From: Halobellus rufus
GTDB taxonomy: Archaea; Halobacteriota; Halobacteria; Halobacteriales; Haloferacaceae
Direction: 5' to 3'
DNA: 64,000 nt
Assembly: GCF_000739575.1 (NCBI RefSeq)
Contig: NZ_BBJO01000025.1
Coordinates: forward strand, 62,001 to 126,000
Each line of letters begins with the position of its first letter. Within the stretch, counting starts at the first letter, position 1. The notes under the pieces were generated by a model. That model saw only the letters and a program-made list of their open reading frames with translations. It did not search any database and was not told the DNA's origin. Both the position numbers and the translations under genes were made by a program. Shown piece after piece: positions 8,698 to 17,400 of the stretch.

Positions 8698-9456
8698 ATG
8701 TCACAGTCGGAATCGACGGACGCCGTCGCGTTCGTCGGCGCAGCGGGCGGAGCGGGGACGACGCGGACGGTCGTCGAGGTGGCGGCCGCACTCGCGGCCG
8801 ACGGTCGATCGGTCGCGGTGCTGGACGCGGCGTTCGCGACGCAGGGACTCGCACAGTACGTTCCGGGAGCCATCGATCCGGATCTGACGGCGCTGCTCGT
8901 CGACGACGGGCGCGCGCTGTCGGCCGGGGTGCGGCCGCTCGAACTCGACAGTCAGGTCGACGGCGAGGTCGCGGTCTGCCCCGCCTACGCGCCGTTCGAG
9001 CGACTCGCGCGGGCGAAGAGCGTCGACGCCGCACAGCGCTTCGAGTCGCTGATCGCGAGCGCGGCCAGCCAGTTCGATCACGTCATATGCGACGTCCCGC
9101 CGATCGCGTCGAATCAGGCGGTGGCCGCGGTGAACGCCGCCGAGCGCGTCGCCGTCGTCGCACCCGCGACGGAGCGCGGCACCGAGACCGTCCAGCAGAC
9201 CCACGAGCGACTCGCGGACGTCGGAACCGACGCCGACCTGGTGGTCTCGACCCGCGGCGAGTCGGAGACGGCCGACGTGTCGATTCCGGAGACGGACGCG
9301 ACGTCGGTCGCGTCGGCTCCGACGTGTCTCGACGGCGGCGACGCCTTCACCGAGGGAATCGCACGCGTCGCCGCCGCGGTGACGGGGCGAAGTATCGAGC
9401 CGAGCGGCGAACGTGGTGGACTGCTCGACTCCGTGGGCGGCCTGATCGGGCGATAG
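8698..9456 (+). CDS. ParA/MinD-like protein with degenerate P-loop
   Basis: 252-residue protein with the fold signature of ParA/MinD ATPases: an N-terminal strand plus glycine loop, an AVLDAAFATQGL segment in the switch position, and a Walker-B-like VICDVPP. The deviant Walker A motif has lost both lysines. Where MinD has KGGxGKTT this protein reads AGGAGTT (residues 16-22), so ATP hydrolysis, and perhaps ATP binding, is doubtful. It is near TFB and a second, intact MinD-like gene at 11.2-11.9 kb. A catalytically dead partner or regulatory pseudo-ATPase is an inference. The start is supported by a well-placed TATA box. Confidence 0.75.
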   Translation: MSQSESTDAVAFVGAAGGAGTTRTVVEVAAALAADGRSVAVLDAAFATQGLAQYVPGAIDPDLTALLVDDGRALSAGVRPLELDSQVDGEVAVCPAYAPFERLARAKSVDAAQRFESLIASAASQFDHVICDVPPIASNQAVAAVNAAERVAVVAPATERGTETVQQTHERLADVGTDADLVVSTRGESETADVSIPETDATSVASAPTCLDGGDAFTEGIARVAAAVTGRSIEPSGERGGLLDSVGGLIGR

Positions 9457-9483
9457 CGCCGAACGGAACCGCCGCGAGACCGA

Positions 9484-10005
9484 CTACCGGAGGTCAGAAC
9501 CGCCGCTCATCGTCTCCGCGAGGGCGTCGCGCTTCGACACGAGCGCGTCGCCCGCAATCGGTGCGGACGCGTCGCGTCGGACGGCCTCTGCGAGTTCCGT
9601 GATCGGCTCGTGGGTCTCGACGTAGGCGGCGAGGGCGAACTCCGCCTCGTCCGCGCCGGTCAGTTCCAGTGCGTCCGCGCGCGAGAGTCGGCCGTCGATC
9701 CAGTCGCGGAGTACGCGCCGAGCCGTCGGTGATAGCGGCGTCACCCCCTCGAAGCCGCAGCGGTGCAAGAGCTTCGCGGCGGTGACCGGCGCGAGCGCCG
9801 CGGCCTCCCCGGCGTCGCCGACGCTCGCGCCCGCGTCGTAGCGTTCGAGGACCGTCGCCGCCCCCGCGGCCGTGCACGGTAACTCCGATTCGTACTCGCG
9901 AAGCCGCGCGTCGAGGTCGACGTCCGTGCCGTCGACGGTCGCGACCCCGCGCTGCACTTGCTTCGTCGTCAGTTCCAACCCCGCTGCGATCTCCGACAAA
10001 CCCAT
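9484..10005 (-). CDS. Uncharacterised haloarchaeal protein with N-terminal helix-turn-helix-like segment
   Basis: 173 residues. The first 25 (LSEIAAGLELTTKQVQRGVATV) look like a helix-turn-helix, followed by an all-helical body with repeated short-helix patterns (VLERYDAGASVGDAGEAAAL, LSRADALELTGADEAEFAL). No catalytic motif. It converges with the ParA-like gene (27-base gap) and is divergent from tfb. A perfect inverted repeat lies in the shared promoter region, so self-control or control of tfb is conceivable. A TATA-like TTCTTATC lies ~25-30 bases before the ATG at 10005. Conserved-looking, but I cannot name its function. Confidence 0.65.
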   Translation of the reverse strand: MGLSEIAAGLELTTKQVQRGVATVDGTDVDLDARLREYESELPCTAAGAATVLERYDAGASVGDAGEAAALAPVTAAKLLHRCGFEGVTPLSPTARRVLRDWIDGRLSRADALELTGADEAEFALAAYVETHEPITELAEAVRRDASAPIAGDALVSKRDALAETMSGGSDLR

Positions 10006-10067
10006 CGTGTGCGTGTGTCCACCCGATCTGATAAGAACATTCGGCTCTGTTATCGTATTTGATTTTA

Positions 10068-10092
10068 TAACCTACCGTTCACCGGTAGGTTA
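10068..10092. repeat. Perfect inverted repeat upstream of tfb (possible operator)
   Basis: TAACCTACC (10068-10076) and GGTAGGTTA (10084-10092) form a perfect 9+9 inverted repeat with a 7-base spacer, in an AT-richer stretch between the divergent HTH-like gene and tfb. It is ~40 bases upstream of the tfb TATA box. The symmetry suggests a dimeric repressor or activator site. Confidence 0.55.
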
Positions 10093-10133
10093 GATAGGGC
10101 GTTTCGTGGTCTTCTACCCCGTTTTCTCACGTC

Positions 10134-10141
10134 TTTAAATA
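10134..10141 (+). promoter_or_regulatory. TATA box of tfb
   Basis: TTTAAATA lies 28-35 bases before the ATG at 10169. It favours a very short leader and supports ATG 10169 as the start; a GTG sits directly before it at 10166. Confidence 0.6.
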
Positions 10142-10168
10142 TGGCTTCGCGACCGAGTTTCAATTGTG

Positions 10169-11008
10169 ATGAGTGGAGCACCCACCGCCGACGCCGCCAC
10201 GACGACGAACGCCTGCCCCGAGTGCGGGGGCCGCCCCGAGACCGCCCGCGGCGAGACGCTCTGCGGCGAGTGCGGGCTCGTCCTCTCGGAGTACCGCATC
10301 GACCACGGCCCCGACTGGCGCTCCTTCGCCGACTCCGACACCGATCCCAAGCGGACCGGCGCGCCGCTGACGCGCTCGCGACACGACAGGGGACTCTCGA
10401 CGAAGATCGGTCGGTCCACGCGGGTGAAAGGTCGCAAGCGTCGACGGCTCGCTCGGATGCGCCGTCAACACAACCGCGCGCGCATCTCGACGAAGCGCGA
10501 GCGCAACCAGGTGTACGCGTTCACCGAGATTCGGCGACTCACGAGCGTTCTCTCGCTCCCCGACCGGATCCGCGATCACGCCTGCTCGCTGTTCCGCTCC
10601 GCGCAGTCGGAGGACCTCCTCCCGGGCCGGTCGCTGGAGGGCTTCGCCGCGGCGTCCGTCTACGCCGCCTGCCGCGTCGCCCGCGTCTCGCGGACGGTGA
10701 GCGAGGTCGCCGACGTCGCGAAGGCGACGAAGGCCGAACAGACCGCCGCCTACGACGCGATCAACCGCGAACTCGGGCTGCCGGTCGGGCCGATCGACCC
10801 CGCGGAGTACCTCGCGCGGTTCGCGTCCCAACTCGACCTCGGCGGCGAAGTCGAACGGCTCGCCCGCGAGTACGTCGAGGAGGCCGCCGATCGGGGGATC
10901 TCCGTCGGCCGGAACCCCGGCGGCGTCGCGGCCGCCTGCCTGTACACCGCCGGTCGCGACCTCGGTGCGGGCCTCACACAGCGGGACGCCGCCGACGTCG
11001 CGACGTGA
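10169..11008 (+). CDS. tfb: Transcription initiation factor IIB (TFB); C-terminus appears frameshifted
   Basis: Archaeal TFB, which bridges TBP at the promoter and RNA polymerase. Seen here: an N-terminal zinc ribbon (CPECGG... CGECG), the B-reader/linker with DWRSF, basic residues RVKGRKRRR, and two cyclin-like repeats. The frame stops at 11008 right after GLTQRDAADVAT. TFBs normally continue with a final helix of the second repeat. The +1 frame immediately downstream supplies exactly that (DVTPVTLRSTYQRLRDDE, stop at 11056-11058). One missing base near 11002 would restore a ~296-residue protein. A natural truncation is possible, since haloarchaea have many TFBs, but an indel is the simpler reading. 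Confidence 0.92.
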   Translation: MSGAPTADAATTTNACPECGGRPETARGETLCGECGLVLSEYRIDHGPDWRSFADSDTDPKRTGAPLTRSRHDRGLSTKIGRSTRVKGRKRRRLARMRRQHNRARISTKRERNQVYAFTEIRRLTSVLSLPDRIRDHACSLFRSAQSEDLLPGRSLEGFAAASVYAACRVARVSRTVSEVADVAKATKAEQTAAYDAINRELGLPVGPIDPAEYLARFASQLDLGGEVERLAREYVEEAADRGISVGRNPGGVAAACLYTAGRDLGAGLTQRDAADVAT

Positions 11009-11183
11009 CCCCGGTGACGCTCCGCTCGACGTACCAGCGGCTCCGCGACGACGAGTAACGGCGGCGAGTTCGACGGCGGTGAGTTACGACAGTAACAGTC
11101 CTCGATTCCAGTTCTCGGTTCGCCGACGCACCGTGTGTCAACGCGACAGCGACGCGTCGAAAGAGACAGCGACGGTCAGCGGA

Positions 11184-11852
11184 TCAAACTCGCTTTGCCC
11201 GACGCACAGCGTCGGCGACGGACGTCAGCGCGCGTGCCGCTCGCGTCGACGGCGCGGATCGGACGACCGGCCGGAACGACGCCACCGTTCGACCGACCCG
11301 CGGATCGGCGGGGACGACGACCGCGGGCGCGCCCAAGACCTCCTCGAACGTCTCCGTCGGCGGGTCGTCGACAGCGCGGTTGATTACGGTCCCGACCAGC
11401 CCCGCGTCGAGTTCGCGGGCGAGTTCCCGCGAGCGGACGGCGTCCGCCAGCGCGTACGACTGCGGCGACGCCACGATCACGCAGGCGTCGGCGACGGCGA
11501 GGGGGACGCCCGCGTCGGCTTTCATTCCGGCCGGGCAGTCGACGACGACGTCGCCGTAAGCGGCCTCGACCGCCCGAAGCGTTACATCGAGCGCGGCGAC
11601 GTCGGCCGCGCGAGCGCCAGCGAGCGACCGCCCGCACGGGAGCAGACGGACGGGACCACAGCCCTCTCGGACGGCCTCGACGGGGTCGGCACGGCCGGCG
11701 AGCACGTCGTGGAGGTCCGGGCCGGGACCGGTCGGTAGATCGGCCATTCCGAGGTCGGCGTCGACGACGGTGGCGTCGAGCGCGGCACCGAGTTCGACTG
11801 AAACGGTCGACTTTCCGACGCCGCCCTTCCCGCCGGTGACGGCGACGATCAC
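11184..11852 (-). CDS. MinD/ParA-family P-loop ATPase
   Basis: 222-residue MinD-like ATPase with the complete deviant Walker A motif TGGKGGVGKST (6-16), DADLGMADL in the switch I position and VVVDCPAGM as Walker B. I see no obvious C-terminal amphipathic membrane-targeting helix beyond VADAVRRAKRV. Its start overlaps the stop of the preceding 303-residue gene by four bases (ATGA), so the two are translationally coupled. It is the last gene of a minus-strand run. The role (positioning, partition or metal insertion) cannot be told from sequence alone. Confidence 0.85.
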   Translation of the reverse strand: MIVAVTGGKGGVGKSTVSVELGAALDATVVDADLGMADLPTGPGPDLHDVLAGRADPVEAVREGCGPVRLLPCGRSLAGARAADVAALDVTLRAVEAAYGDVVVDCPAGMKADAGVPLAVADACVIVASPQSYALADAVRSRELARELDAGLVGTVINRAVDDPPTETFEEVLGAPAVVVPADPRVGRTVASFRPVVRSAPSTRAARALTSVADAVRRAKRV

Positions 11853-12760
11853 CGCTCACCACCGCGCGTCGGGTCCGCGGGTTCGCCGGACTGCGACTCG
11901 GCCGCCGCAGACAGCGACGACACGACGGGTTCTGGATCCGTCGCGGCGGCCCGGTCGGCGAGCGCGATCACCCGATCGGCGACGGCTCGCAGGGTAACCT
12001 CGTCGGCGTCGACGGTCGCCGGAAGCCCGACGAGTGCGTCGGCCCCGCCGCAGTCGGCGAGCACAGCGGTCGCGTCCGCGGCCGTGGCGTCGGTCAGGCG
12101 CTCGGCGTGGTCGATGCGGGACTCGACCGCATCGAGCCACGTCTCGACCGCGGTCGGGACGGCGGCACCGGCGGTGCCCTCGCGCGCGTTCGACGCTCCG
12201 GAGGCCGAGTCGGAGGAGCCCTCCGATCCGACCGCGTCCGCGGGCGGACGCGCCCGGCCGAGCGACCGGATCGCCGTCGTCACCGTATCAGAATCCGAAT
12301 CGGCGGATCCCGTACCCGTCGAAGCCACCGAACGCCTCTCGGTTTCAATGACGGGACCGAGCACCTCGATCGAAGCGGCGTCCGAAGACACGTCCGGCGG
12401 GGCCACCGGACAGGCGTAGCCGATCCCCAGACGACCGGAGGCCGGAACGACGCCGCGAAAGCCGTCCGCGTCCCATCCGGACGCCGGCACGCCCTCCTCC
12501 CGCGGCGGGAGGAGCGGGCCGTCGAGTTCGTTTCGAACCCGGACGCGGAGGTCGGCAGCGACGGTGCTGCGGAGTTCGATCCGAACGAGCGTGACGCCCG
12601 CGAGAGACCGCGTCGAAACCGTCGATTCGATCGGATCCGACCCCGGTGGACGGGTCCCGTCGGTCAGGTCGGCTTCGATGGGAAGGTCAGGCTCGTCGGT
12701 CAGGCCGTTCTCGTCGGCCAGACCGAGCCCGCCGGAGCCGACGTCGAGAGAGGATCGCAC
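11849..12760 (-). CDS. Uncharacterised haloarchaeal protein coupled to the MinD-like gene
   Basis: 303 residues, unknown function. The N-terminal ~135 residues contain beta-rich segments (LVRIELRSTVAADLRVRVRN, LGIGYACPVAPPDVS) resembling a globular Ig- or arrestin-like domain. The middle is a Ser/Asp-rich linker. The C-terminal ~90 residues are helical (VETWLDAVESRIDHAERLTDA) with a Cys-Gly-Gly turn. It starts with GTG at 12760, with a TATA box 23-31 bases upstream, and its stop overlaps the MinD-like start (ATGA). The tight coupling suggests that the two proteins work together. Confidence 0.65.
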   Translation of the reverse strand: MRSSLDVGSGGLGLADENGLTDEPDLPIEADLTDGTRPPGSDPIESTVSTRSLAGVTLVRIELRSTVAADLRVRVRNELDGPLLPPREEGVPASGWDADGFRGVVPASGRLGIGYACPVAPPDVSSDAASIEVLGPVIETERRSVASTGTGSADSDSDTVTTAIRSLGRARPPADAVGSEGSSDSASGASNAREGTAGAAVPTAVETWLDAVESRIDHAERLTDATAADATAVLADCGGADALVGLPATVDADEVTLRAVADRVIALADRAAATDPEPVVSSLSAAAESQSGEPADPTRGGER

Positions 12761-12782
12761 GGCCGCTCTGGCCGCCCGTTCG

Positions 12783-12791
12783 TATATAAAA
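12783..12791 (-). promoter_or_regulatory. TATA box of the 303-residue gene/MinD pair
   Basis: On the minus strand this reads TTTTATATA. It lies 23-31 bases before the GTG at 12760 and supports a separate, leaderless transcript for the two-gene unit. Confidence 0.65.
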
Positions 12792-12842
12792 CGTCGCGCC
12801 GAGCACCTCGGTCGGGCGGACTTCCGAACGCCGAACCGAACG

Positions 12843-13799
12843 CTATCGGATCAAAAGCGGTGCACCGAGCCGTTCGAACGCCGCGTCGGGCCCGCCGAGT
12901 GCGTCGGCGACGCCGGCGGCGAGGACCAGCGGAGCACGGATCGGCGCGATTCGCGCCACTGCGAGGGCATCGAGCAATTCCGGTGCGTCCGGCCCATCAG
13001 CGTCGGCGGCCGGAAGCAGCGGACGCAACGCGTCGCGCGCGGCGCGAAACTCGTCGGAGACGGCGGCAACGCGAGCGGCGCGAACCCGTCGTCGACAGTT
13101 CCCGATGCGGTCTTCGAGCCGAATCCGCGCGTTGCGCTCGTCGCGGCCGGTTCTGGCCCGGCGTTCGAGCAGGTCGAGCCGCTGTGCGGCCGCGACGCGT
13201 TCGGTGGCCGCCTCCGAAAGTTGCCGCGTCACGTCAGACAGCGCCGCTTCCGCCTCGCCCAACGCCTCGGCGGGAGCTGAAGCGTTCCCGCTATCGTCGC
13301 CTGCGGCCTCCCGCAGCGCCGTCACCCGTCCGCGGACGGTCGCGACCCGCTCGCGAAGCCGGTCGGTCTCAGCGCCCGCGGCGGCGGCCCGGCGGCGCGC
13401 TTCCCGCAGTTCGGCGTCGTCGATCGGTGCCGGCGAGAGCGACCGAAGAGAGCAGAGCGCGTCCGCGAGGTCGGCGTCGTGCGGCGTTCCGACACCGAGA
13501 TCCGCCGCGGCGGCCGCCAGTGCGGAACGCGTTCGGACGGTGGTGTCTCGACCGAGTTGCGCGACGTGCGCGTGAGCGCGGCCGGGCGGACTGGCGTGAA
13601 CGGCCAGCGCGTCTGGTCGCACCGGGCACCCGCTCTGAACCGCCCGTCGGAGTTCTGCGGCAGTGACGTCGCTGGAATCGCGCGGTTCGGTGAGATCGAC
13701 GACCGGTCCGGCTTCGACGCGGCCGCTCGGAAGTCGCAGTGTGAACTCGTGTGCGTCGGCGGCGACCGCTACACCGGAATCGAGCTCGCCGCCGCTCAC
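12843..13799 (-). CDS. Uncharacterised haloarchaeal coiled-coil protein
   Basis: 318 residues. After a beta-rich N-terminal domain (HEFTLRLPSGRVEAGPVVDL) comes a long Ala/Arg/Glu-rich helical stretch, about residues 135-245, with coiled-coil character (LREARRRAAAAGAETDRLRE, LSEAATERVAAAQRLDLLER). A hydrophobic C-terminal domain follows. GTG at 13799 is the start: it overlaps the stop of the preceding 112-residue gene as GTGA, and the upstream extension of the frame is Arg-rich shadow. No recognised enzymatic motif. It belongs to the gene run downstream of mcm. Confidence 0.65.
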   Translation of the reverse strand: MSGGELDSGVAVAADAHEFTLRLPSGRVEAGPVVDLTEPRDSSDVTAAELRRAVQSGCPVRPDALAVHASPPGRAHAHVAQLGRDTTVRTRSALAAAAADLGVGTPHDADLADALCSLRSLSPAPIDDAELREARRRAAAAGAETDRLRERVATVRGRVTALREAAGDDSGNASAPAEALGEAEAALSDVTRQLSEAATERVAAAQRLDLLERRARTGRDERNARIRLEDRIGNCRRRVRAARVAAVSDEFRAARDALRPLLPAADADGPDAPELLDALAVARIAPIRAPLVLAAGVADALGGPDAAFERLGAPLLIR

Positions 13800-14134
13800 A
13801 GCTCTCGCTCTCGCATCGCGTCGGCGGTCGGGTGGTCGGTCCCGGCGGCGAACCGGTCGTAGGGCGTGCTCGGCGACTCGCGCCGCTCGTATGCGGCCGC
13901 GGCCTCGCGGACGGCGTCGGGCGCGTCGGCGAACTCGTTGAACGGCTCGGTCCGCTCGACCTGCACGTCCGCGGCGTGTCGCTCCCGGAGGCGACACGCC
14001 AAGAACGCGCCGTACTCGGTCTCTCGCAACAGCGCGGCGCGGCCGAACCGCCTGACGACGGTCTCCTCGTGCGCCCGACAGGCATTCCGCAGCGTCTCGC
14101 GCGCCCGGCGCGAGTACGTCACCACCAACAACAC
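13796..14134 (-). CDS. Uncharacterised 112-residue protein
   Basis: 112 residues, start GTG at 14134, with a TATA-like TTTTTACG on the minus strand 26-34 bases upstream. It opens with a hydrophobic strand (VLLVVTYSRRARETLRNACR) and contains HEETVVRRFGRAALLRETEYGAFLACRLRER, a mixed alpha/beta pattern. Two cysteines (C19, C47) are not in a metal-site spacing. Its last codons overlap the start of the 318-residue gene (GTGA). Function not recognised. Confidence 0.65.
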   Translation of the reverse strand: MLLVVTYSRRARETLRNACRAHEETVVRRFGRAALLRETEYGAFLACRLRERHAADVQVERTEPFNEFADAPDAVREAAAAYERRESPSTPYDRFAAGTDHPTADAMREREL

Positions 14135-14191
14135 GACTAGGAGCCTATTTCACGGGGGTCGTAAAAATCCACCCACACCGGCGAAACCGAC

Positions 14192-14476
14192 TCACACCGG
14201 AGAGATGTCGACGTCGAGCGCGGCCGGATCCTCGTCGAGCAACTCGGCGATCCGATCGCGCGCCTCGGCGGTGCTCTCGGCGACGACGACGAGGCCGTGC
14301 GCCCGCCCCTCGCCCGCCGCCTGATAGGCCCTGAGTCCCTCCTCCCCCTCGAAATCGGTCGCGTACGTGCGGAGGATCGTCACGACGCGCTGCTCGGTCG
14401 CCGCGAGGTCCGAGTCACCGGACTCGAAGTCGCCGAGCGCCTCCTCGACGTTCCGGAGTGCGGATATTCGGTCCAT
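14192..14476 (-). CDS. Uncharacterised 94-residue protein, overlaps mcm stop
   Basis: 94 residues, strongly acidic: an N-terminal helical half (RISALRNVEEALGDFES), then an alpha/beta half (AHGLVVVAESTAEARDRIAELL). Its ATG shares a base with the mcm stop codon (TAATG arrangement), so it is almost certainly translated from the mcm transcript. The tight link to the replicative helicase suggests a replication- or repair-related role, which is inference only. Confidence 0.75.
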   Translation of the reverse strand: MDRISALRNVEEALGDFESGDSDLAATEQRVVTILRTYATDFEGEEGLRAYQAAGEGRAHGLVVVAESTAEARDRIAELLDEDPAALDVDISPV

Positions 14477-17400
14477 TACGTCGTCCTCAGGTAGTTCTGC
14501 CGCGGTTCGTAGAGCTCGCCCTTCCTCTTGAGGTTCTCGATCTCGTCTTCGGCCTTCGACTCCTCCAAGCCGAGGTCGCTGCCGGCCCGTTCGATGACCT
14601 CGTCGACCGGCGCGCCCTCCTCGTACTCGGCCTCGAGCTCCTCGATGAGGTGCTTGATGTCCTTGATCCGATCGCGCTGGTTCTTCGAGGTCCCGGTCTC
14701 GACGATGTCGGCGTCGAACTCGCCGGTCTCGGGGTCCATCCCGATGTCGCGGAGGCAGGATTCGACGATCTCGGTGACGCGGACGGCGTCCTCGCGTTCG
14801 ACGGTATCAGAGAGTCTGAGGCGCGCCGACGCCTCCGAGAGCCGGACGAGCGCTTCGAGCTTCCGCGCGGTCACCGGTACCGGCGCGTCGTCGTCGGCTC
14901 CCTTCGCCCGGAAGTCGACGTAGAAGTCCCGAATGACTTCTTTCGCTTCGTCGGTCATCGTCGGATAGCAGTTCCGCTTCGCGTAGGCGATGTACTTGCG
15001 CAGGAGTTCCGCATCGATCGCGGGCGTGACCTCCTCGGTCGCATCGGCGACCTGTTCGTCGGTGAACTCCGAACTCGGGACTTTCGTCTTCTGAGTGTGC
15101 AGTTCGCCCGCGTAGTTCGTGTTGATGATGTGCTCTGCGAGCTTGGCGTCGGACTCCGGGTCGGGGTTGTCGGTGACCGTGAAAATCAGGTCGAACCGGG
15201 AGATCAGCGCGGGTTCGAGGTCGATCTGCTCGCCGATCGGCTCGTACTGATCGAAGCGGCCGTACTTCGGATTCGCCGCGCCGAGCAGCGAACACCGGGA
15301 TTTCAGGGTCGCGTTGATGCCGGCCTTCGAGACGGAGATCGAATTGTGCAGGACGACGCCCTGACTGACGAAGGTGTTCGTCGGCTCGACCGTCACGTCG
15401 TAGACCCACTCGCAGGCGTGCTCGCCCTCGTTGGGGACGGTCTCGACGTCGGTGACGCGGTAGTAGCGCAGGTCGCATCGTGCCTCAAGGCTGTCGAGCC
15501 GACGCTCGGCCTCGTCGACTGCGGCCTCGACCGCCTCGACAGCCTCGGCGCACATCGACTCACGTTTCGGGGCCGTATAGCCTCCGCCCTCGGCGTAATG
15601 GATAGCGCTAGTCGTCGTCTCGGAGAGTCGCTCCGCGAGTTGTCGTCCGGACCAGCCGACGTGCTCTCTGACTTCCGCGAGCGTCGAGACGGAATCGACG
15701 CCGTCCCGAACCGTGTCGAGCCGATCGCGCAGCTCGTCGATCTCCGAGCGGACCGTACTGATTCGGATCCCGTATCCCTCGTCGAGGGCTTTTCGGAACC
15801 GACCGTCGAGCGGGACACCGAGTAGTCGCTTGAGCGAGCGGATCTCCCTTGCGGCGCTCGTCGGCAGAACGTCGTGGTGCCGCTCGGTAGCGTTGCTCCG
15901 CTCGACGAACCGCCGCGCCTTCTCGTATCGGTCGTCCGCGGGGTCGACGACAGCTTCGACGAACTGCTCGGTTGAATCGCCCATCACGTACGTCTTCCAC
16001 GCGTCCTCGCAACCGTCGTGGTGGATCCGCGACGCGACCCCGATCTTCGAGAGAGCATCGGCGTAGTCCTCCGCCAGCCCGTGGCACGCCGTCGAAAAGG
16101 ACATCGCCTCGCTCTCGACGCCACCATCGCCCGCGAACGCCCCCACGAGGAACCGTCGGATCTCCTCTTCGGAGGCTCCCAGAACCGCGCTCGGCATCCG
16201 TTTCTCCGGCGATTTCCGCATCACCTCGGGGAAGTTGGACTCGAACCATCGGTACAGTTTCGTCGACACCCACCGTTTCGTCGTGGTGCCGGCCCCGTTG
16301 ACCGCATCCGTGCTTTCGAGTCCGAAGACGTCTCGCATCAACCGTGCTGCCCGATCGAGCAGTCTACCGTCTTGGTTCGAGAAGCCGATCTCGTGCGTTC
16401 GCCCGCCCGAGTAGGAGTTCCCCTCGGCGGTCAGCAGTCCGAGAATCTCCGCGAGGTCCGGCGACATCTCCGTGGGGAGGTCGACGTCGCGCTCTTTCCC
16501 GCGGTGTGCCTCCTCGGCCAGCGGCATCGGTGCCGCGGAGTTCGGGAGTTTCCGCGGCGCGGGAACGAAATCGCCCACGGAAATTTCGCTGGCGTCGACA
16601 GTCCCGACTTCACCGCTCGCGTCGACGAACATCGGATGTTCCGGCGTGACCGTCACCGAGCGGCCGTTCGAGAAGGAGACGCGGACGAACTCGTCGGGCG
16701 CCTCGTGTCGACTCACGCGGTCGACGTCGGTTTTTTCGACGTCGTTGGTGTCGAGGTCGACGGTGTGGACGCCGACGTCGTCGACAGAGAGGATCTCGCA
16801 GTCGATGCCGTCGACGACGTCTTCGGTCCGTTCCTCCATCATCGAGTCCACGAACGGACCGATCTCGACGCGGCGACCGTCGGAAAGTAGAATCTCCGAA
16901 TTCGGGTGGTAGGACTGCTGTTCCAGCGCTTCGTGCATAGCGCTTCGATCCTCCGATCGCATCTTATCTAGCTCGTCGACCGCCGCGATCCCTTTGTCGG
17001 CCAGGACGAGCGCGCCGGCTTCGAGCGTCCACTGCTGGCCGTCGCCGAAGTCGTCACGTACGGCCGCCGCGGTGAGACCGGCTGAGGAGCTACCTTTCCC
17101 GGAGGTGTACACCGATCGCGGGGCGATGTTCCGGATGTACTGCAGCATCGCGGACTTACCCGTCCCGGGGTCCCCGATCAGAAGCATATGCAGGTCCCCG
17201 CGGGTCCGCGAGCCGTCGGGGAGGTGTTTCGTCACGCCCGAGAACAGTTGCAGGATCATCGCGAGTTTCTCCTGCTCGTAGCCGTAGATCGAGGGCGCGA
17301 CGGAGGCGACCATCTTCTCGTAGATGTCGGGCTCGTTCGAGAGGTCGACGATCTCGGCGACGTCCTCGTCGGTGATGTCCATATCCTCGAACTCCTCGTC

